In this document: piece after piece, positions 32,101 to 44,800 of the stretch
Layout: each line of letters opens with the position of its first letter
Numbering within the stretch: the stretch's first letter is position 1
DNA from: Psettodes erumei
Taxonomy: Eukaryota > Chordata > Actinopteri > Pleuronectiformes > Psettodidae
Direction: 5' to 3'
Assembly: GCA_016785225.1 (NCBI GenBank)
Contig: JAFBJZ010000915.1
Span: forward strand, 2,542,001-2,606,000
Length of the DNA: 64,000 nt
Notes under the pieces: generated by a model
Told to the model about the DNA's origin: nothing
Databases searched by the model: none
What the model saw: the letters and a program-made list of their open reading frames with translations, nothing else
Position numbers and translations under genes: made by a program

Positions 32101-34593
32101 TAGCCAGTGAAAAAAATAAAATGATTATTTTTATAATATAGTACTGTAACATTATATTGTTATAATTATTATGATATAGTATTACTGCTTACAGCAGGCA
32201 AAAACGTACCTGGTTGATAGTGAGCAGGGGTCCACATGCCAGACCAGCAAACAATTCTGACAAGCAACGGCCAAAGCGGACGCACACAGGGGCTTCCACT
32301 GCACCGCAGCCACATTCCTCTGAAGACGGTGCTTTAGTGTGGGAGTTGTGGCACTGACAGAGTGCAAAAGAAGAAAAGTGAACACCTGGAGTGTCATCTT
32401 GCACACAAAGCTTTAATCACTAATTATTTGGCTTATCATCTTGTTTTATGTAATGATTTGTGCTTAACAATGGAACTCCTGGTAAAAATAAAGTGTCATA
32501 ACTTGCAAAGAAAGCAGGAGCATGTTTTGAGGGATATGCGATGCAAACTTTTTTCCATGCACTGTGGATTTTGCAGCAGTTCTTCAGAGCATAGTTGCTG
32601 TACCTTTTGGGATTGTAGATTTTAATGGAGTCATCCAGGAGGGCTACAGCAAATTTATCAGTGTGAGGATGCCAGGCAAAGGCTCGCACCACACAGTCAG
32701 ACCTGATAACAGAGAAAGGATTTAAGCAGGGAAAGGCTGCAGACTATCTGATGGATGTTTTTTTTTTTTATAATATTGTCAGTTACTTTTGGATTAAAAT
32801 ACTGCATGTGTACAAAACAGTTTCAAAACCAAAAATGTAATTGCAACTTTCCAAATTGAGAAAGCCATCGTTTGATAAAACATCACAAAACTGATGTCTA
32901 TCACAACTGAAGTAAAACAGGTTCTTCAGGTTCTGTTCCAGAAGAAATAAAATCTAAAATACAGTGTGTTCAGATAGCGACATCAGTTTGCTTAAAAACC
33001 ATTAGGTGTGGTTGTTAATTCAATAATTATGTTTTTTGCAGCCTTTACCAAACACCATTTCCCATAACCCCTAGACCTTCAAAGGCTAAACGTCATAGCT
33101 CAACAGAATAGGTGAGTTCAAGAGCGATGTTGTTTAATTGTGTTAAAATCACAAAGGTTTCAGTTATATATATGTTATAGCGATGGCAAGTTCCTTTTAA
33201 ATATGGAAAATAAACTCCACTAATTTCTTGATAACAAACATATCTTAAATCACTGGCGACGATATTGTCACTTACCAGTTCAGCACTTGTGAAAACTCAG
33301 CTATCATGTCCTCGCTGCTCAACTATGGAACAAAAGAGGAACAGGTAAGACACACAGACAATCAAGTGTCTGGCTCCAGGCTAGTTGTGCTATCACAAAA
33401 TAATGCCTGTACATAAATGTCATAAAGAAACATTCACCCAACAGCAGATCAAAGTGAAAACAGCCTTATAGTGTCAAACTCTGCACATACATCACCCTGC
33501 ATATGTCAACAGGTCAAAACATCCAAGTGGAGTTACAATAAGGGGGCTTTAACTAGGAGGCAGTGCTTACTGTGAGATGAGGAAACAAGGAGCTGTGAAA
33601 AGAGGAGATCCACTGGAGCAATGCCAGGGTACAACCAGAACTCACTGACAACCATTTAGGAACTGCAAGAGAGGAAGGCACGTGAGAGTTATTATATGCA
33701 AATCACTAGATATGTAGAATAGGTTTGTTCTTTGAAAAGAAAAAAGCACAACGGAAGATTTCAGTGCCTCGCATACCCTCTGTGTGTGAGTTGGTAATTT
33801 CCGTGAGTAGTCCTGTGAAACCACCATCCCGCCTGGAAATGACAGGGAGAAGTTGCATCAGTTATCCTCATCTGTGATACACTGTGGACAAATTATTAAT
33901 ATGAAAGTGCATTGTGCTATAATGCCTTATAGTATATTATCTAAACAATGTAAGCTTGTAAGTAAGTAGTAAGTATGAACTATAAAATTTTGTTCTCTGA
34001 GCTTTCTGCTAAACTTATTTTACAACTTTGACCACCAACTGACACCAAGTTTACTGCAGATTCAAATCACTGTATCTATAATGTTGCTTGTCTACCATGA
34101 AGCACTGGTAAGTTTTATTTTAAATGTAAAAAACAACATGTGAGAGCTATAGTTTAGTGTAAGCCAGGTAATGAGGGGGCATGTGTGTGTTTGTCCTACC
34201 ATGCTGCTGCACTCCTCATCCACAGTGTTTCAGAGTGGTCCAGAAAAGCTGCCTTGCTGCTGCTTTCTGTGCGACTGTGGAGCTTCAGAGACTCTCGAGG
34301 GAAATACAGACTCAGAGGACTCGACTCCTGTAGAAAACACATGCGACAACATGATGACCCTTACAGGGAACCGATACAGATACGTTCAGCTACTACACGC
34401 CATTAGCATGACTATCTGCAGGGACAAGCCCCCCCGAAAGCCATTTTCAACCAATAAGTGAAACAGTAGCTGTGAATCCGACCTGTTTCGGTCGGTCGTC
34501 AGCGTTGATCCCGGACAGCAGCTCGTTGTTGGACTCGCAGAGAGTGGTGTGTCCGGAGGGCAGCGGAGGGGGGAACAGCGCCAGAGAGCACAT
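29169..34593 (-). CDS. aaas: Aladin (WD-repeat nucleoporin), 16 exons
   Basis: Aladin is a WD-repeat beta-propeller protein of the nuclear pore, anchored by NDC1; its human form is mutated in triple-A syndrome. Exons in coding order: 34483-34593, 34200-34327, 33777-33832, 33571-33662, 33276-33322, 32604-32702, 32210-32353, 31704-31824, 31482-31606, 31067-31127, 30862-30952, 30557-30653, 30169-30236, 29984-30065, 29783-29867, 29169-29324. These total 1563 bases, or 520 residues (human 546, also 16 exons). Diagnostic matches are MCSLALFPPP at the start, FAWHPHTDKFAVALLDDS, LKHRLQRNVA, LSHPGHSPVTS, CWSPDGSRLLF, ADLSETT and STGRI. All junction phases agree. The C-terminal tail is shorter than in human. 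It is convergent with col2a1 and divergent from map3k12. Confidence 0.93.
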
Positions 34594-36050
34594 CTTGGAC
34601 GCGAGGAAACCCAGCCACTGGAGCCTGGAAACACATCATGGTTCTGTCACACAAAGTGGCGGATGTCATATTTACCCTATACCTGAAAGTTACGCTCAGC
34701 GTACGCACAACCTTTTGGCGAATACAAACGGTCAACGCTGACTAGCTAGCTAGCTAGCTGGCAGTCTGGCTCTAGTTAACTACTTTGATGTCGATTATCA
34801 CTATTACGATTTACCGTGGACGTTGTTTTATGACGTGCCCGATGTAAGGTGGTCAGTTATCATGCGCTGGGTTTCAAAAACAAAAGTAAAAGCACATACT
34901 AACGCTGTTCTGACACCCTTAAGTCCCAGCTTCAAGTCATTCCCGCCGTGACAACTACGGCAAGCCTAAAAAGACAAACTATGGGCAGGCAGGGAGAGTG
35001 CGCAGCTCTCTGCGCCTTCCTTCCTCTTCTCCTGGATTAAACGGCAGTTGGCGGTGTATTACCGCCACCAACCGGACTGGAGTGTTGATTACAAAATTGT
35101 TAATTATAGAAAAAAACAAAAACAAAAAAAACAAAACTTGTTTCCTTTAAAAGTGTCACTATTTGTCCGTGTATTTGAAGATCTTCTCTTTATGTATAAT
35201 ACATAGAGGACATGTATAGTGACAAGCTGTGCTGGAATTGTCCTGTGCAAAACAATCACATCTCTCAAAAAGGGTACAACTTAACATCAATTAGCTACTT
35301 ACAGGATATACTAACAAAAAAGTTTTGTTTTGTTTGACAAGACAAAAAATACCAACGGATTGAAATTCCAGAGCGACAAAACACCATAAAAGGAAAGAAA
35401 TTTAAATCATTCACAGGAACACAAAAACTGTACTTTAATTCCATCTCTCTGATGACTATAATATTATATCTTTAACATTTGTTGTAGACAATTGTTTTTA
35501 GACAGTCTTAAAAAACTCATGCTGGAAAAATTCTGAGTCTGTTTGTTAGGTTTTGACACAAAAGGTACTCCATGAGACAGGGCCAGATTAATAGGACCCA
35601 CCTGAGTTTATATTGTGGTTTAGTGATGCAAACATTTTCAGGCATTTGTAATAGAATCAAATTACCATAATCACAGACTGTTGAACCTGGGGCTTTTAGG
35701 GCCCTTCGAGGTAAGTTGCCCACTTTGTCTTGGTTGTCCAACCTTGGGCAGCCACACAACAGCATCCCAAGAGCTCACAGGGATTTGAATGTGTCTCGCT
35801 TACAGACACATCAGCAGCAGGGTGGACGCCGGTGACCCAGGACTGTGCAAGATGAAATAAACAAATGAAATGCGCCCCATAATGACACATTTGTGAAAGG
35901 AAATGATGGACGTGATGATTGAAAACTGAAAGCTTGGTTCTCTGTGTGTGTTCTTCACAGAGGGCGGTGGCAGCGCCCTCTTGCGGTGTGACTCGCATTT
36001 CCGTGACGTCAATTCAGCACTGGGAAAGAGACAGCTCCCTCCCCCCAAAA
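34594..36050. promoter_or_regulatory. Shared upstream region of aaas (-) and map3k12 (+)
   Basis: The two genes diverge from here. It holds a CTAG-type tetranucleotide run (34742-34759), a moderately GC-rich part near 34900-35100 that is the likely aaas promoter, an AT-rich middle, and a CRE at 36004-36011 next to the likely map3k12 first exon. No coding exon is recognised. Whether the two promoters share elements is inference from the arrangement. Confidence 0.5.
36004..36011. promoter_or_regulatory. Consensus CRE palindrome TGACGTCA
   Basis: This is a full 8-base cAMP response element, TGACGTCA, in a CpG-containing stretch just before the proposed non-coding first exon of map3k12. CREB/ATF factors bind this motif. 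Its place 240 bases before a good splice donor (36269) suggests it is promoter-proximal. Confidence 0.6.
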
Positions 36051-36268
36051 ACCCAGAGCGCCTCACGTTGCATGGGTCCCCGGTTATTGATAACACAATT
36101 TTGGCCGCTGGGATCCATCCCAGGAACGTGTAACTCGTGGATATTGGAACTGGGAATACACGAGACATCCCGGAGCGAGGAAAAACAACGACTAGCTCAT
36201 TATTACCGACAAGTAGAAAGCCGAGCCCACCCCTTCACTTGACAACGCGGCATCAACCAGGCAGAAAG
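36050..36268 (+). other. map3k12: Probable non-coding first exon of map3k12
   Basis: The stretch is GC-richer than its surroundings and ends in GCAGAAAG|gtatgg, a good donor. The first coding exon has an acceptor at 37543-37544 (aaccag) and begins only 20 bases before the ATG, so an upstream non-coding exon is required. The exact 5' end is not determined, and other donors further downstream cannot be excluded. Confidence 0.45.
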
Positions 36269-36857
36269 GTATGGGAATGTCAAACTAACCGGTTAAATGC
36301 TGATTGAATAAGAAATCGTGCATCACAGGACGTTTGGGTTACGATGCCGTCGCTCGGTGCGGTAGCGTTCATGCCGCTAGCACTGCACCAATGAACTGCA
36401 GCTGCCAAGAAAACGAAGCATCGGCGACGAATACTAGAAAATCATATTTGTGCAACGAGAGAGCCCACATTACGAAATATTTGTGTTGACGCCAACGTTG
36501 AGTAAACGTACGGAGACGCTGCGGCAGTTTCACTTGGCATGGACCGTAGTGGGCATCGGGCTTGCAATTCATGCACGTCGGCTGTGATGCCGCTGAGTGT
36601 CATCATCACATCCTCGGTTATTTAAAGATTGATCTTCCTGCGTTTGTGTGGGGGTGTGTGTGTTTTGCGCGCGTGTTTGCGTGCGCGCACATCTTCTTCA
36701 CACAGGCCCGGTGGTTGTTTATTGCCCGTTTTTTCACGCTCTCATTCCGCTCAGTCGCCGAGGCTCCTTTCATGCAGTGGTGCAGTAGGTTCAAGACATG
36801 GAGCTGGTGTAGGATAGCTTATGTGAAGCGGGTACATGTGCGCTGTGGAAAGAGCTC

Positions 36858-36904
36858 TCTCTCTCTCTCTCTTTCCACACACACATGCACGCACGCACGC
36901 ACGC
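36858..36904. repeat. CT-dinucleotide and ACGC tetranucleotide microsatellites
   Basis: A (CT)n run is followed by ACAC and (ACGC)n repeats in the presumed first intron of map3k12. It is a simple-sequence repeat with no evident function. Confidence 0.8.
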
Positions 36905-37564
36905 ACCTTCGTACGTACACATCCATACCGAGGTGGTTATGCAATTCGTCATATTCTCACAGATGCACACAATGCTCCTCACTGGAGAGATACATGGTGA
37001 ACGACATATGGGAGCTGCCGAGTAGCTTCGCTCTGATCCTGTCAGTGGCAGTGATGCTGCTCAGAGGGACAGTTTAAAGAGCAGGTGACATTCAACCGCC
37101 TCCTGATCGATTCATTCATAAAGCCCATCTCCGTTTTGGGTGATTGCTCCACTGGGCAGGCTGGTTTCCATTCACAGATGCAGAGATGAGGTGTGATTCA
37201 GACAGAGTTTGAGTGGTTAAACTGGTGGACTGGCTGAATGCCTAACTCACAACGCAACTCCACTGTTTTTTGGGTTTATATGATGCTTAAATGAAATAAT
37301 AAAAAAGTTTTTTACATAATCAAGACCCTAAAAGTAAAGGTTGCAGTCATTTCAGAACTGGACAGCTCCGTGAGTAAAAGAGTTGTCCAGAGCTGAAATA
37401 TTGTTTGTATCTTGAACTGAAGTAAGCTAAGAGATGTAATATGGGTCTAGTGGAGATTATAAATCATCCTAATGTATTCGTTATTGAAATTCCTCTCCTT
37501 CAGGCTTTCTTCTCATCTTTCCATCCTCCATCCACCCTAACCAGCTGTGTTGGGGAAACCCCTG

Positions 37565-40500
37565 ATGAGTGGGACCTGTATCCATGAGCCCCGTGCCCCT
37601 TCCCCCTCCCTGTCAGGCTTCAGCACCCCCATCTCAGAACCCCCCTATCGAAGGCTCGATGGAGACACCCCTGCCTGCACCCCTGAAACGGACCTGACCC
37701 CCACACAGTGTGTCCTCCGTAACGTGCTGTCCATCGACACTGGTGGACAGGGGGCGCCGGGTGGCAGCAGCCCCACCCCCAGTGATGGACCCTCAGCCCA
37801 CTTTGACAACAGTGTGCTAAAACTACATGAACATGAGGTCTGCCAGTGTGGCGGCGGGGCCGAGGCAGGGCACAGTCCTGAGGCTGGCGCTGTTCGGAGC
37901 CAGTCGGAGAACATCCGGCTACAATCAGGAAGTGGAGGTTTTTTGGAGGGACTGTTTGGCTGCCTAAAACCAGTTTGGACCATGATTGGAAAGGCCTACT
38001 CCACTGAACACAAACATTGCCAAGAAGGTATGTTGAAATGACAGAAAATGCTCCATCTCTATTTGGCTCTGCTGTATTTTGGACAATGCCACAAGAACAA
38101 AGAAAAGTCAGTCTAGTTTGTGACTTAAAATTAAGGTGAACTCAGTATTCAGATCCTTTTACTTCAGTAAAACTACCAGTATAAAATGTCTGAATATATT
38201 TCAGAACAAGTAAAAGTCATTTTCTCTGTAATGTTTGTGCCTTTTTAGTGTATAATTTTACATCTTTGGGTCTTGAGCAGTTTTTTGTTAGATAAAATAA
38301 TCTGGATAATTTAGTGGAATTTGAACAACCTATAGGCATCTGAAGGGAATATGGCCCACTGTTTCTTTGCGAGGTCACAATCCTTAAAGTTTTACAACCA
38401 CCATTTAAGCAATTATAACTCACAATACATTGTGTTATTATTACGATAAATGCGTCATAAGTTTATTTATGTAAAATATTAAACGTAACCATCAGTGTCA
38501 AATAATTAAAGTGGAGTAAAATTTTAAATATTTCCCTCTGTAGAGGAATTGAAATATTCATGTACAAGTATCTCAGATTGTACCAAAGTGTACTACTTGA
38601 TTGACTAAAACTCCATTATGTTCATCATGCTCTCTGACTGACTGTTTTTACGGGTCCATGAGCCCAGTACATTCAAAGTCATCATCTACACTGAGTTTTC
38701 ACAGCTGGCGGGTATGGGGTGGGGTTTGGGGGGGCATCATGTGAATCTGTCTCCACTGCAGCTCTCCAGAGACCTTGGCATCTCAGCAGACCTCATGTAG
38801 AAGTGATCTGCCTGTCTCCTTTACTCTGCCCAGCTCGCTTTTGCAGTCAATATGACAGTTGACAGACAGATTAGATTATAAGTGGATTGTTGTTTCTCCT
38901 TCCATTTTCTTGTGTCTCTGGATTGAAATGTAATGGTCCACTCTATAACCCCATAAGCTGTCAATATACCATTTGTTTGAACATGGCAGGGGCTTTGTAT
39001 GATATGATTATGTCTGGCCAATTTATTCGAATGTGTAGCATGGGCCTAGGGTTTGCTCAGTAACATCCCTGACTCCTCCATGTTCAAACTGCCAAGAGTA
39101 AATAGTCATGCAATGTGTGATGGATATAAATTAATTAATTAGTCAAAGGTTGTGACTGAAAAAATCTGTGACAATGCCTATGTTAATTATGCGTAATGAT
39201 TCAAAATTCCATATTCACTCGTCAAGTTTTTGACTTGTTGGTCTACGTTTAGAGTCCTGGGAGGTTCCTTTTGAGGAAATCTCAGACCTGCAGTGGGTGG
39301 GCAGTGGGGCGCAGGGGGCCGTCTTCCTCGGCAAGTTCCATGGAGAAGATGTGGCTGTAAAGAAAGTACGGGACATCAAAGAGACAGAGATCAAACACCT
39401 CCGCAAACTCAAGCACCCCAACATCATTACTTTCAAGTGAGGAAACTCGTGATCTCCTACAGTCACGTATCAACATACCAAGCTTTTAATTGCATATCAC
39501 ACTTTTTATATAGTGCTTTTCTCTTCAGGTAACCTGTGCTATACTATCTGACTGCCTTTTCTTCCTCTAGGGGTGTATGCACCCAGGCTCCTTGTTACTG
39601 CATTTTGATGGAATATTGTGCCCAAGGCCAACTGTATGAGGTGCTGCGGGCGGGCCGTAAAATAACCCCTTCCCTCCTGGTTGACTGGTCCATGGGCATT
39701 GCAGGTGGCATGAACTACCTACATCTACACAAAATCATCCACCGAGACCTCAAGTCCCCCAAGTAAGTCTACACTTCCAGCCTAATGAGAAATCCAGGCA
39801 ACACAAGCCCCTGAAACTTCATTACCAATTCTTCATTAGTTCTGTATAAAAATTAAATGTAATCTTGCCCTTGCAGCATGCTGATTACACATGATGACCT
39901 GGTAAAGATCTCAGACTTTGGCACCTCAAAGGAGCTCAGTGACAAGAGCACTAAGATGTCATTTGCTGGCACCGTAGCCTGGATGGCTCCTGAAGTGATC
40001 AGGAATGAGCCAGTGTCAGAAAAGGTGGACATCTGGTAAGTCAGTTTTTTTTCTAGCTTAAAAACACAGATGGTTTAGCTTTACTTAGTGTAGCAATTTA
40101 GTAATTATCTTTACTGTCCTACTTAAGTTCAGATAACGTATTAGTATTGTAAATTAATAGTTTGAGATTTCAGTGCTTCAAAGACATTAATCATTTTTGT
40201 GATATTTTCTGTATGATGCTTTGTATGTCTGAACTGACTTATGATTTTGTAGAGTATGTATGTATGTAATTTGTTCTCAACTTCCTGACTAAATAAAGCT
40301 TGACTTAACTTAAAGGTCCTTTGGAGTGGTTCTGTGGGAGATGCTAACTGGAGAGATCCCTTACAAAGATGTGGACTCATCTGCCATCATCTGGGGTGTG
40401 GGGAACAACAGTCTTCAGCTGCCCATACCGGAGAGCTGCCCCGATGGCTTCAAAATCCTCCTCAGACAGTGCTGGTGAGCAAACGTCTGGAAATGAATGG

Positions 40501-43500
40501 TCAGAATGAAGAAAGACAAAATAATGAGCACAGCTAGACTGTGGTTTAAGGATATTATTGATTTTACAGTGCATTGTAAATGGACACAGCTGTCTTTCCC
40601 ATCTTGGATTTGCAGGAACTGTAAGCCCAGGAACAGGCCTTCTTTCCGTCAGATTCTTCTTCATCTGGATATAGCATCAGCTGATGTACTGTCCACTCCA
40701 CAAGAGACATACTTCAAGTCTCAGGTATGATTACTTCTCTGATTCACCATCTGAATATAACAAAACACACTCACTCACTCACACACACACAAAACACATG
40801 GATGTGCACAAACTTAACACAAATACACACGCGCCCACGCAATTGCACAGGAATCAGACATTAACTGCTATACTAAAGACAACTGGTTTTAAAGTCAGCT
40901 CTGGTCAGACAGCACTGCTTAACAGAAATGTGCTCTCATCAGGCTGAATGGCGAGAAGAGGTGAAACAGCACTTTGAGAAGATTAAATCTGAGGGCACTT
41001 GTCTCCACCGACTCGATGAGGAGCTGATCAACCGGCGCAGGGAGGAGCTCAGGTCTCTTTTTTTTACTCACAGCCCCCCTATACATTGTTTCATGTTAAT
41101 TTAGGTTGTCAGACAGTACCAAACAACTTGCAACCAGTGGATACTGGTCATTTTACAATGTTGGCTTATATGCATGAGGCCACTTTCCCTCTGTCCTATT
41201 TCTTGATGTCAGTCCTTTGTCTGCCCCTTGGATGAAATAAGTGCCTTGAGTACACGTCTATTGAAGAGGATTTGGATTCCTTCATGCGGATGCACAAAGA
41301 CATCAGCAGCCTCTTTTCTTCACAGGCATGCTTTGGACATTCGCGAGCACTATGAGAGGAAACTGGAGAGGGCTAACAACCTTTACATGGAACTCAGCGC
41401 TGTCATGCTGCAGCTGGAGCTCAAAGAGAAGGAATTGCAGAGGTACAAATAAATGCATGACTGCAGGGTGCATTTTTGTAAATGCTGGCATTCTTTACAA
41501 ATTAATAAGATCCAGTGCCTTCACACTTTGGTGTCTTTTGGTATTTCTTTCAAGGAGAGAACAGTCTCTGGATAAGAAGTATCCAGGATTGTTTAAGCAC
41601 CATAGTTCCAGGCAGAGCAGTTCCTCCAACTCCATGGACAAACTCATCAAGAAGAGAAATGTCCCACAGAAACTGCCCTCAGGAAAGAGGTATGAGATCT
41701 CATTACAGAGGTTATTTCATAACAGTTTGACAGTGAATGGATAAAAGAATATTCATTACATTTGTGGATTATTGCTGGTTATATAGTTGATTAGTCCCTT
41801 CTACTCTTTTAGGCCAGACATCCTCAAGTCTGAGGTAATCATTCCCAAAATGGATTCCTCTGTAATGCAAGTTACTATCCCAGCCTGCCCTAACAGAAGC
41901 GCCACTTCTCCCAGTCGGTCTCGGAGAGTAAAGACCCGCCATCGCAAGCCCGGTAAGGGCAGCAGCGGGGACCTGGCTGGACTCAAAGCGAATCAGTCTT
42001 CCCCTAACAGGGACACAAGTACGCAAGCTAACAGTTCTACCACTAACACCTCCAAGCAACTCCTTGAGCCCTCTGCAGCCCTGCGGGGCCTCAGCCACGA
42101 GCAGCAGCAGAGGCAGCTATCTTCCTCCAGCCCTGACCTCATCTGCACCACACTAGAGGCAGAAGGCCAGGGAAAAGGGGAGCCCTCAGTGGGTGGCCTG
42201 GAGAGAGGGGGGAGCCTCAGTGCCTCTGCAGGTTTAGGGGGGTCAGAGGTGGGTGCAGCTGGTCTGGATGATCTCACAGAAACTCCCCCACGCAGCGACA
42301 CACCCAGCGAGGATGCCGCATCATTCCCGTTCTCCAGCAGCCCAGACTCACCGTGTGGGAGGGGGGTGGCAGCAGGACGGGGATCGCTGGGATCTCCACG
42401 CCTGCCTAATGATGGGGAGGACAAAGAGGAGGGAGCTGGTGCTGTGAGGTTGCCCCGGGGAGCATCAGGGGGAATCGGGAGTCAGCACCTTACACCTTCA
42501 GCCATTTTATATAGGGCAGCTATCACACGCAAACAGGTACAGTGACTGTTCACATTCCTGAGTACTCCTCCGGAGATACTTTGGTGATCCTTTTCACTCC
42601 TGCATTTTTCCCGTTTCTGGCTACAGAGGCGTGGAGTGTCATCAGAAGAGGAGGAGGGTGAAGTTGACAGCGAGGTTGAGTTACCACGGAGACGGTGAGT
42701 AACTTGATGTCCGACATCTCTGGAAAATTCCCTCAAGACTTCTTCCCACTCTGACAAGTTGCTGACTTATTTGAAGACCTAAGAATAATTTTCAATTTGC
42801 GTCATTCTGCCATATCGTCACTTCGGTGTTTTCTTTTCAATCTCTCTAGACGTCCGACCAGCATCACCAAGTGCCAGTCGGTGTCTACTTTTAGCTCAGA
42901 GAACCTGTCAGTATCGGACGGCGAGGAGGGGCACACTACCGACCACTCTCACAGCGGCACTCCGGACGTGGTCAGCACCAACACTGATGACAGGTTGGAC
43001 GACCGCAGTGACGACCTCCTCTCTCAGGGGTCGGAGATCCCGGCAGACATCACCGATCCTGCACAGGCTTCTGATGGCCTGTCGGAGAGAGATGGAGCCC
43101 TGGGCCTGGCGAAAGCTCAGCTGGACGCTGGGCAGAATCCTAATGAGGTAAAGCAGAGAAGACTTTGAGTCATCTTCTTTCACTGACATAAAACTAACAA
43201 AACACTGTGGGGAAAGTAACTACATACTTTATTATACTTTATTGGATTGTAATTGTAATAGAGTATGTTTACTTTTATTGATGTTGTATTGATATTTTAC
43301 CTGAATTAAGGATCATAACACTTCTTCCACCACTGCCAAAAAACACTCCATGTTGGTTGTAGTCACATATGTTTTCATCTTCCTGCTCCCTGTCTAGAGT
43401 CGGGCCCTGTGTGATGATTCTGACTGCGACAGTGCTGAGCTGGATCAGTCAGGTAGTGGGGAACCCAGCCGCCCTCCAAGTGCTGGAGCGTGGGTACCTC

Positions 43501-43553
43501 CATCTCAACCCTACCATGGGTCTCCACAGGCGCCGCATACAGGACCTCCATAG
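37565..43553 (+). CDS. map3k12: Dual leucine zipper kinase (DLK, MAP3K12), 13 coding exons
   Basis: DLK is a MAP kinase kinase kinase that activates MKK4/7-JNK signalling in neurons, notably after axon injury. Exons: 37565-38027, 39253-39436, 39571-39762, 39877-40035, 40316-40474, 40616-40724, 40943-41052, 41326-41442, 41555-41689, 41813-42536, 42627-42694, 42850-43147, 43398-43553; 957 residues. The kinase domain (about residues 155-410) has the glycine loop GSGAQGAVFLG, lysine VAVKK, HRDLKSPN, DFGTSKE and the activation loop STKMSFAGTVAWMAPE. A leucine-zipper region follows (HYERKLERANNLYMEL, MLQLELKEKELQR), then a Ser/Pro-rich tail. ATG 37565 was chosen because MSGTCIHEPRAPSPS aligns with the human start. 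MAP3K13 is close, but FHGEDVAVKKVRDIKET, RSRRVKTRHRK and the SGTP...STNTDDR tail favour DLK. It is somewhat longer than human, mainly in exon 41813-42536. Confidence 0.93.
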
Positions 43554-44440
43554 ATCACTGGACACTAGGAAAGACCTCCAGGTGCCCTATAGTGAACAAC
43601 CATCACAGGCGCACACCGATCTGTCAGTGCAGTACATTACTGTTGTCATGAGGGATCACACCTACTACACCACTCAGACTATGACAAGTTGACTTATGGT
43701 GTCTCATAAGTTTGTTGGCTGGCAAACCCACATCAGATGACATAGGGCATTTGTCGTAACCTGACATTAAATATTTTGGCAGCTTGTGACATCAGATAAA
43801 TGTCATTTAAGTTGAGTAGGGTTTTTCTTTTTTTAGGCAAAATAGTTACCACGGTAACTTTAGCCACTGCTCCAGTTCAGCAAAAACCCTTTCACAGACG
43901 CACGCACAAGAAGATGCCACACTTGTAGTCCTTTAAACACTCTAACCCCTCACTCTGGGAGCATCCATTGTGATACTCCGCACACTAATGCATAAATACT
44001 AATGAATAATAATGTAAATATCCATTACATACCACATGAGAAATATCTAACTTTATTTTATTTGTAAGATAAAAATGTAAGACTAAACGGTATGCAGCCC
44101 TGTGAACAAATGCATGACTACATGTTTATAATTTATGGTTTGAATGTGTCCGTTTTATATTTTGTGAAAGTTTACACTTTTTTAATCCTGAAAGTATTAC
44201 TTAAGTTATTTTGATTATGTTAATAAATGTCAGCACTCAAAAAAATGTCAAAATGGAATGAAAATCTCACCAGGACATGGATCATAATGCATAATTAGGG
44301 TTCTCAGTAGGTATTACATTAATTTCTACCCTTCCACTACTGAGTTTCAGACATGCGTGAGGTTTTTATTAAGCTTATCAAGTTTATGATAGGATAGGAG
44401 ACCTCTGGGTTCAATTAAAATGCATTTCTGCCATTATGTA
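43554..44440 (+). other. map3k12: map3k12 3' UTR
   Basis: No coding potential follows the TAG. The best poly(A) signal is AATAAA at 44222-44227, about 670 bases after the stop. A transposon-like repeat begins soon afterwards at 44441. Confidence 0.5.
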
Positions 44441-44800
44441 TACACCCAGTTGCCAATTTATTAGGTACACCTAGCAAAAAATAACATACTATATTACAAG
44501 AGTCCTACAATACATTCTCTATTCACAAAGGTTATGTTGAAATTTTTTCAGTGAGGTGTTGCTGCAACTGTGCGATCATTTTGGAAGATGTTCTTTGTCA
44601 TGCTGTTGAACTGTGTTGGATTATACAGAGAGGCGCTATTGAGCATACCTGTCAGTATACTGACCATACTGTTAAATCAGCACCTCTCTAAAACAGCATC
44701 AACTAAAACTGAACTTTTAAACCTCCACAAATGTAGGATTTTTTGTAGAAATGTTGTGTAACATTGCATTAATCTCAGCCAGGTGTACTTTATAAACTGG
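44441..44800. mobile_element. Non-autonomous DNA transposon (MITE) with GTACACCTA inverted ends
   Basis: The left end reads CCCAGTTGCCAATTTATTAG then GTACACCTA. The right end reads CAGGTGTACTTTATAAACTGG, its imperfect reverse complement. The interior (for example CAACTAAAACTGAACTTTTA followed by AACCTCCACAAATGTAGGAT) matches what I remember of a very common teleost repeat of about 360 bases. It has no transposase. The short open frames inside it (44570-44761 plus, 44717-44953 minus) are repeat sequence, not genes. Confidence 0.75.

Noticed and set aside
37547..37564. Upstream in-frame GTG start for map3k12
   Set aside because: ATG at 37565 aligns with the human DLK start, and the 18 bases before it follow directly after a splice acceptor.
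37565..43553. map3k13 (LZK) instead of map3k12
   Set aside because: The kinase N-lobe (FHGEDVAVKKVRDIKET) and the tail (RSRRVKTRHRK, STNTDDR...DDRSDD) agree better with DLK, and aaas and pcbp2 flank it as in the human MAP3K12 neighbourhood.
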